Below are positions 27,301 through 36,128 of a stretch of 64,000 bases of DNA, one piece after another. Where the stretch lies: NCBI GenBank assembly GCA_964631945.1, contig CAZWAY010000007.1, positions 1-64,000 on the forward strand. Direction: 5' to 3'. Position numbers and translations under genes: made by a program. The notes beneath the pieces are model-generated. The model ran no database searches. It had not been told where the DNA came from and worked only from the letters and a program-made list of their open reading frames with translations. Every line of letters begins with the position of its first letter. Position 1 is the first letter of the stretch. Origin of the DNA: JABFRZ01 sp964631945. GTDB lineage: Bacteria > Planctomycetota > UBA1135 > GCA-002686595.

Positions 27301-27678
27301 ATCGACTTCGGCTATTGCTACTCACCGATGATCGGTGGCGATGGCTGCACGCCGGGGTACTGGAAGCAGTCGCAACACTTCGACTCGTGGCCGGCCCCCT
27401 ACACGCCGGGGATGCAATTCTCCGCCGTGTTCGAGAATGCCTTCCCGGGCATGACGCTGCTGCAAGTTCTGCAGCAGGGAGGCGGCGGCCTGAAGGCGCT
27501 GGGACGCCACACCGTGGCGGCCCTGCTCAACTCGGCCAGCAGCGGGGTCGATTACGACCTGACCACGGCCCAGGTCATCCAGCTCTTCAACGACCTCTAT
27601 CCGTCGACCACGACGGAGTACAACAAGCTGAAGGACTACTTCGCCAAGTTCAACGAGCAGGGCTGCCCGCTGAACTAG
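24327..27678 (+). CDS. Secreted repeat protein: calcium-binding repeats, SdrD-B-like domains and CTPGYWK C-terminal domain (gap inside)
   Basis: One gene split by the N run: the part before the gap is in frame 0 and the part after in frame 1. Signal peptide at about 1-31 (LALAASA). Then a domain of about 240 residues, then at least twelve short Asp-rich repeats of DCNGNGIPD type, then a region of about 170 residues. Three SdrD-B-like domains of about 115 residues follow (G.IGDFIWNDIDRDGIQD and similar), and the C-terminal domain begins CTPGYWK. SdrD-B units are known as beta-sandwich spacers in surface adhesins. The function of this protein is not known; a structural or adhesive surface role is likely. 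Joining the two flanks directly gives TGT GAC GGA, in frame, so the gene is probably intact. Confidence 0.85.
25237..25336. other. Assembly gap of 100 Ns inside Asp-rich repeat array
   Basis: Exactly 100 Ns. The bases before (TGTG) and after (ACGGACC) join directly into the sequence found at 25468-25477, giving TGT GAC GGA CCC. So the real gap is either zero bases or a whole number of repeat units. The N length changes the frame, so any straight translation across it is wrong. Confidence 0.95.
25339..25608 (+). repeat. 135-bp tandem unit of Asp-rich repeats
   Basis: A unit of 135 bases (45 residues, four Asp-rich motifs) starts at 25339 and again at 25474 with near-identical sequence; a shorter diverged copy follows. 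The pre-gap segment ends at the same phase of this unit. The high identity of the copies is a likely cause of the assembly gap. Confidence 0.8.
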
Positions 27679-27708
27679 GTCGGAACCAGACCGAAGCGCA
27701 AGACGACA

Positions 27709-27746
27709 CGGGGTGGGCCTCGAACGCGAGGTCCACCCCGCTTTTC
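27709..27746 (+). terminator. Rho-independent terminator
   Basis: A 14-bp stem (CGGGGTGGGCCTCG with CGAGGTCCACCCCG, one G-T pair) with loop AACG, followed by CTTTTC. It lies 31 bases after the stop of the SdrD-B-like gene and separates it from the convergent transporter operon. Confidence 0.85.
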
Positions 27747-27785
27747 GTGGACGTGTCCGCGCCCGATCGTCGCGGACCGCACGGG

Positions 27786-29057
27786 CTACTCGTGCCGCAG
27801 GGCCTCGACCGGGTCCATGCGCGCCGCGCGCGCGGCCGGGTAGAGGCCGAAGATCACGCCCACGCCGGCCGAGATCAGGAAGGCCAGGAGCGGCGCGCTC
27901 GGGGTCACGATCGTGCGCATGTCGGCCGTGGCCTCGACCACCACCGGGATCAGCAGTCCGAGCGCCACTCCGAGCAGCCCGCCGCCGACCGAGAGCACGA
28001 CCGTCTCGACCAGGAACTGCATCACGATGTGGCGGCGCTTGGCGCCCAGCGCGCGGCGGATGCCGATCTCGCGCGTGCGCTCGGTCACGGTCGCCAGCAT
28101 CACGTTCATGATGCCGATGCCCCCCACCAAGAGGCTGATGGAGGCGATCGAGCCCAGCACGATGTTGAAGATGCGCTTGGTCTCCTGGGCGCGCAGCAGC
28201 AGCTCGAGCGGCACGATCATCTCGTAGTCGCCCTGTGGGTGGTTGCGGCTCAGCATCTCGCGGCAGGCCGCGGCCACCAGCGGCACGTTCTCGGGCGTGT
28301 CGGCCTCCACCAGGATCTCGTGCAGCTCGACCTCCTCCATCTCGCGGCTGCCGGCGCGCACCTTGACCTGCATGCTGCCGTACCACTTCTGCCCGGTCTC
28401 CATCGGCAGGAAGACCTCGGCCGTCGACTTCCCGGCCGCGGCCGCGTCGCCCGTGGGCCGCACGCGCGAGAGCAGCGTGCCGACCACCGTGAAGTAGTCG
28501 CCGCCCAGCTTGATCTGCTCGCCCAGCGGCGAGGAGAAGGGGAACAGGTAGCTCGCGACCTCGTCCGAGAGCACGCACACGTTGGCGGTGTTCTCGAGGT
28601 CCGCGTCGGCCAGGAAGCGACCCTCGGCCAGGACCCGCCCGGTGACCTCGCGGTACAGCGGCAGGGTCGCCAGCACGCGCGGGTTCATGGCGCGCACGCC
28701 GCGCCGCACCTCGTCGAAGATCTCGCGCACCGGCACCACGCGGGCCACGGCCGGGAAGGTCTCTTGGATGCGCGCCAGGTCGTCCTCCGTCAGGCCATAG
28801 CTCACGACGCGCACGCTCTGCTGGCCGGTGGCGAAGTCCTCGCGCGGCTTGACGCTGCGCAGGATCACGTTGCGCGAGCCGAGCTGGCGGATCTGCTCCT
28901 GGGCCTCCTCGCTCGCGCCCTCGCCGATCGCCAGCATCGCGATCACCGAGCTGGTGCCGAACAGGACGCCCAGCGTGGTCAGCAGGCTGCGCAGCTTGTG
29001 CAGCATCAAGCTGTTCACGCCGAGCCGTACCGTGCGCAGGAACGAGGGTCCCTTCAT
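27786..29057 (-). CDS. MacB-type ABC transporter permease
   Basis: A 423-residue membrane protein. It has one N-terminal transmembrane helix (about residues 22-45), a large periplasmic domain (MacB_PCD) and three C-terminal helices (FtsX domain) ending in AARMDPVEALRHE, the standard MacB-family tail. It starts inside the ATPase gene stop (ATGA). With the ATPase, the membrane-fusion protein and the TolC-like protein it makes a complete tripartite exporter of peptides, lipids, antibiotics or lipoproteins; the substrate is unknown. Confidence 0.92.
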   Translation of the reverse strand: MKGPSFLRTVRLGVNSLMLHKLRSLLTTLGVLFGTSSVIAMLAIGEGASEEAQEQIRQLGSRNVILRSVKPREDFATGQQSVRVVSYGLTEDDLARIQETFPAVARVVPVREIFDEVRRGVRAMNPRVLATLPLYREVTGRVLAEGRFLADADLENTANVCVLSDEVASYLFPFSSPLGEQIKLGGDYFTVVGTLLSRVRPTGDAAAAGKSTAEVFLPMETGQKWYGSMQVKVRAGSREMEEVELHEILVEADTPENVPLVAAACREMLSRNHPQGDYEMIVPLELLLRAQETKRIFNIVLGSIASISLLVGGIGIMNVMLATVTERTREIGIRRALGAKRRHIVMQFLVETVVLSVGGGLLGVALGLLIPVVVEATADMRTIVTPSAPLLAFLISAGVGVIFGLYPAARAARMDPVEALRHE

Positions 29058-29797
29058 CGGCGCGAGGGCGCCGCGGCCGGCGCGGGGTTCTGGTCGCGCA
29101 CGACGGACTCGATGCGTCCGTCCTTCAGGCGCAGGACGTGCTGGGCGCGCTCGCCCACGTCCGGCTCGTGCGTGACGATCAGGATCGTGCGGCCCTCGGC
29201 GTGTAGCTCGTCGAGCAAGGCCAGGATCTCGAGCGCGGTGTGGCTGTCCAGGTTGCCGGTCGCCTCGTCGGCCAGGATCAGCGCCGGATGGTTGACCAGC
29301 GCGCGCGCGATGGCCACGCGCTGCTGCTGGCCGCCGGAGAGCTCGAGCGGACGGTGATCGAGGCGGTTCCCGAGACCGACGCGCTCGGCCAGGGCCCGCG
29401 CGCGTTCCTCGGCTCCGGCCGGCGGCTCGTCCTGGTAGAAGAGCGGGACCAGGATGTTCTCGAGCACGTTGAGCTGCGCGATGAGGTTGTAGGACTGGAA
29501 CACGAAGCCGAGCTTCTGACTGCGGATCTCGGACAGCTCGTCGTCGGAGAGCGTGCTCACGTCGACGCCATCGATGCGGTAAGAGCCCGCGCTCGGCCGG
29601 TCGAGGCACCCCAGCAGGTTCAGCAGCGTCGACTTGCCGGAGCCCGAGCTGCCCATCACGGCCCAGTACTCGCCGCGCCCGAAGGAGAAGGTGAGCTCGT
29701 CCAGCGCGCGCACCTCGTTCGCGCCCATGCGGTAGGTGCGCGTGACCTGCTCGAGCTCGGCCACGGGCGCGGGCATCTCGGGCGAGGCCGCGCTCAT
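29054..29797 (-). CDS. MacB/LolD-type ABC transporter ATPase
   Basis: A 247-residue ATPase with Walker A GSSGSGKST at about residues 50-58, Q-loop FVFQSYNL, signature LSGGQQQR, Walker B ALILADEATGNLD and the H-loop VTHEP. It matches the MacB/LolD subfamily closely. It overlaps both neighbours by ATGA. The C-terminus has a short Pro/Ala-rich tail. It powers the export complex from the cytoplasmic side. Confidence 0.95.
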   Translation of the reverse strand: MSAASPEMPAPVAELEQVTRTYRMGANEVRALDELTFSFGRGEYWAVMGSSGSGKSTLLNLLGCLDRPSAGSYRIDGVDVSTLSDDELSEIRSQKLGFVFQSYNLIAQLNVLENILVPLFYQDEPPAGAEERARALAERVGLGNRLDHRPLELSGGQQQRVAIARALVNHPALILADEATGNLDSHTALEILALLDELHAEGRTILIVTHEPDVGERAQHVLRLKDGRIESVVRDQNPAPAAAPSRR

Positions 29798-31608
29798 CCG
29801 CCGGCGCCGTCCCGGGGCGCGCCCGCGCCGCCCTCGGCTCCGGCGCGCCGCCCGAAGGCCTCCATGGCCTGCTTGCGCTCCGCCTCGCTCATGCCCTCGA
29901 AGCGCTTCTTGAGCTCCTCCGCGCGCGCGGGATCGAGCTCGCCGCGCGCGGCCTGGGCACGGGCCTCGTCGCCGCGCCCGCGCTCGCCGCGCTCGCCGCG
30001 CGTTTCGGCCTGGCCGCCGGTTCCGCGGGCGGGCATCTCGGGACTCGCCTCGGGACGCCCACCCGGCTGGGCCGCCAATGCCCCGGCCACCCCCGGGGAC
30101 GACGCGGCGCCCTTGTCGTCGGGCTCGCCCTGGACCTCGCGCGTGAAGCCCGCGGGCGGCGCCAGCAGCACGACCTCGCCCTCCGCCAGCCCCGACAGCA
30201 CCTGCACCCAGCGGTCGTTGTAGCGTCCGACCTCGACCCGACGCTGGGCGGGCGTGCCGCCCTGGTCCACGAAGGCCAGGTTCTCGTTGCCGCGCCGGAA
30301 GATGCTCTGCACGGGCACGAACAGCGTGTCCACGAGCTCCTCCACCAGGATGTCGACAGCACACGACATGCCGGGACGCATCTCGTTGACCGGGTCCTCG
30401 ACCGAGACCTCGGTGCGGTAGACGCGCAGGTTCGGGTTGGCCCAGAAGCTGGTCTGGTCGGCCATCGGCGCCACGAACTTCACGCGCCCGTGGAACTCGC
30501 GCCCGGCCAGGGCGTCGACCTGGATCGTGGCGCGCTGGCCCGGCTCGATCTGCTTCAGCACCGACTCGTGCAGGCTGACCTGCGCGATCATGCCCGAGGC
30601 GCTCGGGATGGTGAGGATGTCCTGGCGTTCGCGCACTTGCGCGCCCTCCTTGATGGGCGTGCTCGAGCCGTAGCGCCCGCCTTCCTCGACCGCGTACACC
30701 ACCATCCCGGCGCGCGGCGCCAGGATCTTGGACTTGCCGATCTGGGTCTCGAGCTTGGCCAGCTTCTCGCGCTCGAGCGTCAGCTTGGCCTCGTTGGTGC
30801 GCATGTCGGCCTCGTAGTCGACGATGCGCGCCGCGGCCTGCAAGCGCGTGCGCTCGAGCTCGCGCGCGGCCTCTTCCAGCTTGGACAGGAGGTCGGCCTC
30901 GTCGCGCGGCAACTGGAAGCGATCCAGGAGGTCCTTGTCGCGCTTCTGCTGCTCGAGCTGGATCCGGGCGCGCGACAGGGAAAGGCGGTCGGCCTCCAGC
31001 TCGGTATCGGTCAAGAAGCCCTTCTCGTTCAGCTTCTGGGACCAGTCGAGCTTCTCGCCCGCGCGCGTGAACTCCTCCTCGGCCAGCTTGATGGCCTCCT
31101 CGGCCTCGGCCGACTTGGCGCTCTTCTCGCCTTGCTGGAACTTCTCCAGGTCGATCTGGGCGAAGCGCAGATCCTGCTCGGCGCGCTTGATGTCGCTGCC
31201 GTTCTGGCTCTGCTGGATCTCGTAGTTCTGCCGGGACTTGACGAAGGACGCCTCGGCATTGCGGGTCGAGATCTCCTGCTGGAAGCGCCGCTCGACCAGG
31301 GTCGTGACGTCGAGTTCGCACAGGAGCTCGCCCGCCTCCACCAGCGTGCCCTCGGGCACGAGCTTCAGGATCGTGGTGTTGCCCTCGATCTCGCTCTTCA
31401 GCGCCAGGCTGTCGGCGGCCTTGAGGTTGCCGCGCTCGATCACGCTGATGCGCAGCGGGCCGCGCTGGACGGCGGCGCCGCGCACCGGCGCGACGCTCTC
31501 GCTCCCCAGCACTCCGAGGCGCCCGAGCCCGAACCACAGCGCGGCGCCGAGGACCGTGACCAGCACGGCCAGCCAGAGGAGCTGGATGCCGGAGGTATCG
31601 CGTTTCAA
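29794..31608 (-). CDS. HlyD/MacA-type membrane-fusion protein
   Basis: A 604-residue periplasmic adaptor. It has one N-terminal membrane helix (about residues 8-28), a biotinyl-lipoyl-like part, a long coiled-coil hairpin rich in Glu/Lys/Gln (about 100-280) and a beta-barrel. The C-terminal tail of about 100 residues is Gly/Arg/Glu/Ala-rich and probably disordered, which is unusual for the family. The start is TTG at 31608 with AGGAGA six bases upstream; it overlaps the tolC-like stop (TTGA). It connects the inner-membrane transporter with the outer-membrane channel. Confidence 0.9.
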   Translation of the reverse strand: MKRDTSGIQLLWLAVLVTVLGAALWFGLGRLGVLGSESVAPVRGAAVQRGPLRISVIERGNLKAADSLALKSEIEGNTTILKLVPEGTLVEAGELLCELDVTTLVERRFQQEISTRNAEASFVKSRQNYEIQQSQNGSDIKRAEQDLRFAQIDLEKFQQGEKSAKSAEAEEAIKLAEEEFTRAGEKLDWSQKLNEKGFLTDTELEADRLSLSRARIQLEQQKRDKDLLDRFQLPRDEADLLSKLEEAARELERTRLQAAARIVDYEADMRTNEAKLTLEREKLAKLETQIGKSKILAPRAGMVVYAVEEGGRYGSSTPIKEGAQVRERQDILTIPSASGMIAQVSLHESVLKQIEPGQRATIQVDALAGREFHGRVKFVAPMADQTSFWANPNLRVYRTEVSVEDPVNEMRPGMSCAVDILVEELVDTLFVPVQSIFRRGNENLAFVDQGGTPAQRRVEVGRYNDRWVQVLSGLAEGEVVLLAPPAGFTREVQGEPDDKGAASSPGVAGALAAQPGGRPEASPEMPARGTGGQAETRGERGERGRGDEARAQAARGELDPARAEELKKRFEGMSEAERKQAMEAFGRRAGAEGGAGAPRDGAGG

Positions 31609-33287
31609 GGTTGCTCTCCTGGATCGGAGTCGGGGGGGGAAATCTCGTCGCCGGGATCCGTCTCGTCGACCACCAGCACCTCGAGGCCACGCTCGGTGAC
31701 CTCGATCAGCTCCATGTCGCGGTACAGGAAGAGCCCGGCCAGGATCGTATCGGTCAGAGCCGCCGCCAGGGTGTTCTGGGCCGAAAGCAGGGATTCCTGC
31801 GCTTCCAGCACGTCGCGCGTGCTGGCGCGGCCGGCGTCGAGGTTGAGGGCTGCGCTCTCGACCCGGCGCTCGGCCAGGATCACCGAGCCGCTCTGGATGC
31901 GGTAGCTGGCGCGCGCGGCATCGAGCCGGCGCAGGGCGTCGCGCAGCTCGGAGGTCACGCGATCGGCCGAGGCCTCCAGCGCGCGGCGTCCGGCCTCGCG
32001 GTCGATCAGCGCGCCGCGGTAGGCGTTGCGCTCGGGGATGCGGTCGATGGGTAGGTCGATGCCGAGCGAGAGGTTCCACTCGACGTCGTCGAGGGCCGGC
32101 GAGGCCGGCTCACCACGCGGGCTCTGCACGCTGGCCCCGCCCTGCAGGTCCAGCCCCAGGCGCAGGGCGTCGGCCGTCACGCGCACGCGCCGCTCGGCGT
32201 CCTCGGCCTGGCCGCGCGCGTTGGCCAGATCGAGGCGCTTCTCCAGCCCGATGCCGAGCGCCCGGTCCTCGTCCAGGTCCTCGGCCAGGGCCGGCCAGGC
32301 CGCCAGCGAACGCAACCCGCCCTCCTCCAGCACGAGGTGCGTCTCGATCGGCAGCCCGAGCACGAACTTGAAGTCGTCCAGCGCCTGCTCGAGGTCGCGG
32401 CGCGCGGCCACCAGCCGGTCTTCGGCCGAGAGCTCGTCCTGGCGCGCCTGGTCGACCTGGATGTCGGTCAGACGCCCGGCCTCGGCCAGGGCCTCGTTGC
32501 GCTCGCGCAGGCGCGTGAGGTTGGCGTAGTTGGCGTCCTCGTTCTTCAGCCGGTCGACCTGCTCGAGCACCTGGAAGAAGCGCTGGGCGATGTTGACGGC
32601 GAAGGTGCGCCGGAAGCGCTCGTAGCTGCGCACCTGGTAGAGCACGTCGCGCTCGCCCTGGGTCAGGGGTTCCTCGACGATCTCACGGCCGAAGCCACGC
32701 AGGAGCGGCTGGGTGATGTTCAGCGAGGCGCTCGAGAGCGCGTCCCAGGCATCGCCATTGCCGACGGCCTCCAGCAGGTCGAGGCCCACGTTGGCCGTGA
32801 GCTGGGCGCCGATCCCGAGCAGCTTGAAGAGGCCCAGGTCGGAGAGCAGGCTGCCTTCGGTCTCGGTATGGCTGCCGCCCGAGGCCGGCTTGCCATCGAG
32901 CTTGGCCTCCCCGGTCGCGCTCGTCTGCACCGAGTACTGCCAGCGCGTGCGCGTCAGCGCCAGCGCCGCATCGAACAGCCGCTCGCGCTCGGCCTGCCAG
33001 TCGCGGCTGTTCTCGGCCGCGACCCGCAGGCAGCCCACCAGGTCCAGGCTCAGCTCCGCGGACTCCCCGAGCGCGGCTTCGGACACCAGGCGCGCCCGCA
33101 GCGACTCGGCCGGCGGCTCGATGCTGAACTCGCCCTGGGCCCCGACCTCGGCCCGGCGCTCGGCCAGGATCCCGTAGACCTCTTCGTCGGCGTCGGCGCG
33201 CCAGGCCTCCGCGCTACGACAGGCGCTCAGGGAACTCCACAGCAGGCAGCAGGCGAGCGCGGAGCGGAACGGGGGACGGGCTGACAT
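31605..33287 (-). CDS. TolC-family outer-membrane efflux lipoprotein
   Basis: A 560-residue protein with a lipobox LSAC (cysteine 23) and two helical hairpin repeats typical of the OEP family. The second half contains the repeat partner of the first, with NAYRGALIDREAGRRALEAS and LDAGRASTRDVLEAQESLL, the usual conserved stretch near the C-terminus. It is the first gene of the export operon and would form the outer-membrane channel. The 97 bases upstream (33288-33384) have no clear promoter. Confidence 0.9.
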   Translation of the reverse strand: MSARPPFRSALACCLLWSSLSACRSAEAWRADADEEVYGILAERRAEVGAQGEFSIEPPAESLRARLVSEAALGESAELSLDLVGCLRVAAENSRDWQAERERLFDAALALTRTRWQYSVQTSATGEAKLDGKPASGGSHTETEGSLLSDLGLFKLLGIGAQLTANVGLDLLEAVGNGDAWDALSSASLNITQPLLRGFGREIVEEPLTQGERDVLYQVRSYERFRRTFAVNIAQRFFQVLEQVDRLKNEDANYANLTRLRERNEALAEAGRLTDIQVDQARQDELSAEDRLVAARRDLEQALDDFKFVLGLPIETHLVLEEGGLRSLAAWPALAEDLDEDRALGIGLEKRLDLANARGQAEDAERRVRVTADALRLGLDLQGGASVQSPRGEPASPALDDVEWNLSLGIDLPIDRIPERNAYRGALIDREAGRRALEASADRVTSELRDALRRLDAARASYRIQSGSVILAERRVESAALNLDAGRASTRDVLEAQESLLSAQNTLAAALTDTILAGLFLYRDMELIEVTERGLEVLVVDETDPGDEISPPDSDPGEQP

Positions 33288-33384
33288 TCCGAGCGCCTCA
33301 GGATAGCTCGCGTCGAGCGGAGCCGGCCCTTCACAACCCGTAACCTCTCCGAAAGCCGCGCTCCAACCGCCCGCGCGGGCTGAC

Positions 33385-34167
33385 TCAGAACCCGCGCAGG
33401 GGTGGGCGTCGCCCGATCTTGGCCTTGGCCTCGGCCGCGGCCTCGCGCGCCGTCTTGACGCCGAGTTCGTAGCGCGCCCGCAGGGCTTCCGACTCCGCGC
33501 CCGTGATGGCGCGCGCGGCCGGGCCGCGCTCCTGGAAGCGCCACTCGCGGATGCGCTCGCCCACCAGGCTCACGCGCCAGCGCAGGCTGCCGTCGCTGCG
33601 GCGCGCCTCGAAGCTGCGCTCGCCCGGTCCCCCGCTGCTCGCGAGCTGCAACGGTTCGAAGTCGGCCGCGAGCGGCTCGAGCACGGCCATCTCGTCCGGA
33701 ACGACCAGGCCCAGACGGGCGGACTCGATCAGCAGCAGGGGGAACTCGCCGCGCTGCGCCGGTACGCGGCGCACGACCTCGCGCCCGCCCAGCTCGTAGC
33801 CCTGGAAGCCTGCCTCGGGTGTGCCCTCGAGGAACAGCGTGCGGCCGGCGCGTTCGCGCAGCTCGCGGAAGACCAGCCGCCGCAGGGCGGGGCTGGCCTG
33901 TTCGATCTGGATCACGCGCACCCCCGCCGCGAGGTAGTCGAGCTCGAGCTCGGCCTGCACCCCGCCGGCCGGATCGGGACCGGCGACGTAGCGCAAGAGC
34001 GCCAGCGGCAGGGCGTCGGCGCCCGCACCCTCGCGGTCCAGCCGGAAGTGCTGGACCCACGTGCCCGGACGGGATTCCAGCTCGACCGAGCGCACCAGCC
34101 CCGTGTCGAGCGGGGCGGGCTGCTGCGACGCGAGCAGGCAGGCACACAGGATCCAGGCGCACGTCAT
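33385..34167 (-). CDS. Unknown exported protein
   Basis: A 260-residue protein with a short signal peptide (MTCAWILCACLLAS) and a beta-rich mature part, with a Lys/Arg/Ala-rich helix near the C-terminus. No recognised family. It lies upstream of the export operon on the same strand, separated by 97 bases, so it could be co-transcribed or separate. Confidence 0.6.
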   Translation of the reverse strand: MTCAWILCACLLASQQPAPLDTGLVRSVELESRPGTWVQHFRLDREGAGADALPLALLRYVAGPDPAGGVQAELELDYLAAGVRVIQIEQASPALRRLVFRELRERAGRTLFLEGTPEAGFQGYELGGREVVRRVPAQRGEFPLLLIESARLGLVVPDEMAVLEPLAADFEPLQLASSGGPGERSFEARRSDGSLRWRVSLVGERIREWRFQERGPAARAITGAESEALRARYELGVKTAREAAAEAKAKIGRRPPLRGF

Positions 34168-34216
34168 GGTCCCTGTATCGAGCGAAGCCGGCGGGCGCTT
34201 GACCGCGCGCCGCCGG

Positions 34217-35761
34217 TCAGCCGCCGGCCCAGGCGGGCAGGCCGCGCCCGATCTCGAGCACGAAGCGCCCCCAGCCGAGGAAGACCGCCGTGACCAGCGC
34301 GGCCACCAGCAGGTCGAAGACGAGACCCGCGCGGGCCATGACCGGGGCCGGGATCTCGCCGGTGGCGAAGACGATGGCGTTCGGCGGCGTGGCCACGGGC
34401 AGCATGAAGCCGTTCGAGGCCGCGATCGTGGCCGGGACCATGGCGAAGAGCGGCGAGAGCCCGGCCGCGACCGCGGCCTGACCGACGATCGGCAGCATGA
34501 CCTGGGTCGTGGCCACGTTCGAGGCCAGCTCGGACAGCGCCGTCACCAGCAGGACCACGCCCAGCACCACCAACCAGTCGGGCTGGCCGGCGATCCAGGG
34601 CGCGAGCGCGCCGCCCACCAGCGCATCGAGGCCGCTCGCTCGCGAGGCTCCCGCCAGGGCGAAGCCACCGCCGAAGAGCAACAGGACGTCCCAGGGCAGG
34701 GAGCGCGCCGTGCCCCAGTCGAGCAGCGCCTGGCCGCGCTGGACGCCGCTCGGCAACAGGAAGCAGACCAGCGCCAGCGCGATCGCCACGGTCGCATCGC
34801 TCACCGGACTGCGCTCCAGCGTGCCCTTCACGAGGTCACCCCAGCCCTCGAAGCGCAGCGCGCCGAGCACCAGGTCGGCACGCGTCAGCCAGGCCAGCGC
34901 CGCCAGCGCGAAGACCACGGCCATGCGCGTCTCCCCCGGCCCCCAGGGACCGAGGGCGCGGCGCTCGGCCGCGACCACCGCGCCGCTGTGGCCCATGTCC
35001 GCGGGCACGTGGAAGAGGACGCGCGTGAGCAAGAGCCAGCCGAGCGGGAGGTACAGGACCACCACCGGGAGCCAGGCCAGGGTCCACTGCACGAAGCTGA
35101 GCTCGGGCCCGTCCGGATAGCTCTCGCGGAACTGGCCCAGGAAGATCTGGTTCGGGGCCGTGCCGACGGGCGTGGCGATCCCGCCCACCGAGGCGGAATA
35201 GGCCACGCCGAGCAGCAGCGCGCGCGCGAACGCCGCGCGCTCACGCGCAGGGCAATTCTCGAACGAGGCCGTGAGCGCCAGCGCGATCGGCAGCATCAGC
35301 AGCGTGGTCGAGGTGTTGTTCACGAACATCGACAGGCCGGCGCTGGCGGCCATCATCCCGAACACGAGCCGGCGCGGACGCGTGCCGACGCGCTCCAAGA
35401 CGAGCAGCGCCAGGCGCCGGTGCACGTTCCAGCGCTCCAGCCCGCGCGTCAGCAGGAACGCACCCAGGAACAGGAGCACGAGGTCGTCCATGTAGAACGG
35501 CGCCACGGTCTTCGCGTCCATCGCCCCGAGCAACGGCAGCAGCGCGGCCGGCAGGAGCGAGGTCGCACCCACTGGCTGGGCCGAGGTCAGCCACCAGGTC
35601 GCGGTCCAGGCGGCCACGGCCGCCACGCGCCGCTGGCTCGGCTCGAGCGCCAGCCCGGGCAGCAGCAACAGCGCCAGGAAGAAGAGCGGCCCGAGCACGA
35701 GTCCGGCGCGAGCGAGCGCAGGCACGCGCTCGTCGAGGGTCGGCGGCGCCGTCACGCTCAT
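34217..35761 (-). CDS. SLC13/DASS family anion transporter
   Basis: A 514-residue membrane protein with about a dozen hydrophobic segments. It has both family motif regions: NNTSTT near residue 142 in the first half and SNVATT near residue 420 in the second. These correspond to the SNT motifs that bind sodium and substrate. Such proteins take up dicarboxylates, citrate or sulphate with sodium. The exact substrate cannot be told. It overlaps the CutA stop by ATGA. Confidence 0.88.
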   Translation of the reverse strand: MSVTAPPTLDERVPALARAGLVLGPLFFLALLLLPGLALEPSQRRVAAVAAWTATWWLTSAQPVGATSLLPAALLPLLGAMDAKTVAPFYMDDLVLLFLGAFLLTRGLERWNVHRRLALLVLERVGTRPRRLVFGMMAASAGLSMFVNNTSTTLLMLPIALALTASFENCPARERAAFARALLLGVAYSASVGGIATPVGTAPNQIFLGQFRESYPDGPELSFVQWTLAWLPVVVLYLPLGWLLLTRVLFHVPADMGHSGAVVAAERRALGPWGPGETRMAVVFALAALAWLTRADLVLGALRFEGWGDLVKGTLERSPVSDATVAIALALVCFLLPSGVQRGQALLDWGTARSLPWDVLLLFGGGFALAGASRASGLDALVGGALAPWIAGQPDWLVVLGVVLLVTALSELASNVATTQVMLPIVGQAAVAAGLSPLFAMVPATIAASNGFMLPVATPPNAIVFATGEIPAPVMARAGLVFDLLVAALVTAVFLGWGRFVLEIGRGLPAWAGG

Positions 35762-36123
35762 GCCGGTCCCCCGCGCCTGCGGCGGCGCGCCTGCGCGGGC
35801 CGCTCGGCCGTCTCGGCCGTTTCGGCCCGCAGCCAATCCAGATAGCTCGCGCCGACGCGGGCCGGGTCGAGCACCACGAACTCGGGCACCTCGTAGGGGT
35901 GCGTGGCGCGCACGTGGCGCTCCAGGGCCGCCAGGCGCGCGGCCGTGGTCTTGATCTCGAGGCGCAGCTCGCGCGCGCGCTCGACGCGGCCGCGCCAGCG
36001 GTACAGCGCCGTCAGCGGCACGAGCTGGACGCAGGCCGCCAAGCGCCGCGTCACGAGTTCGCGCGCGAAGGCCTGGGCCCCGCGCAGGGGATGGGTGACG
36101 AGCACGATGCGCGCGACGGGCAT
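35758..36123 (-). CDS. cutA: CutA1 divalent-ion tolerance protein
   Basis: A 121-residue protein with the CutA1 pattern: VTHPLRGAQAFARELVTRRLAACVQLV at the N-terminus, YRWRGRVERARELRLEIKTT in the centre and HPYEVPEFVVLD. The family forms trimers and is linked to copper tolerance and small regulatory interactions. The C-terminal 17 residues are Arg-rich and not typical. It starts five bases after the proline dehydrogenase gene and overlaps the SLC13 gene, so the three form an operon. Confidence 0.93.
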   Translation of the reverse strand: MPVARIVLVTHPLRGAQAFARELVTRRLAACVQLVPLTALYRWRGRVERARELRLEIKTTAARLAALERHVRATHPYEVPEFVVLDPARVGASYLDWLRAETAETAERPAQARRRRRGGPA

Positions 36124-36128
36124 GACCC

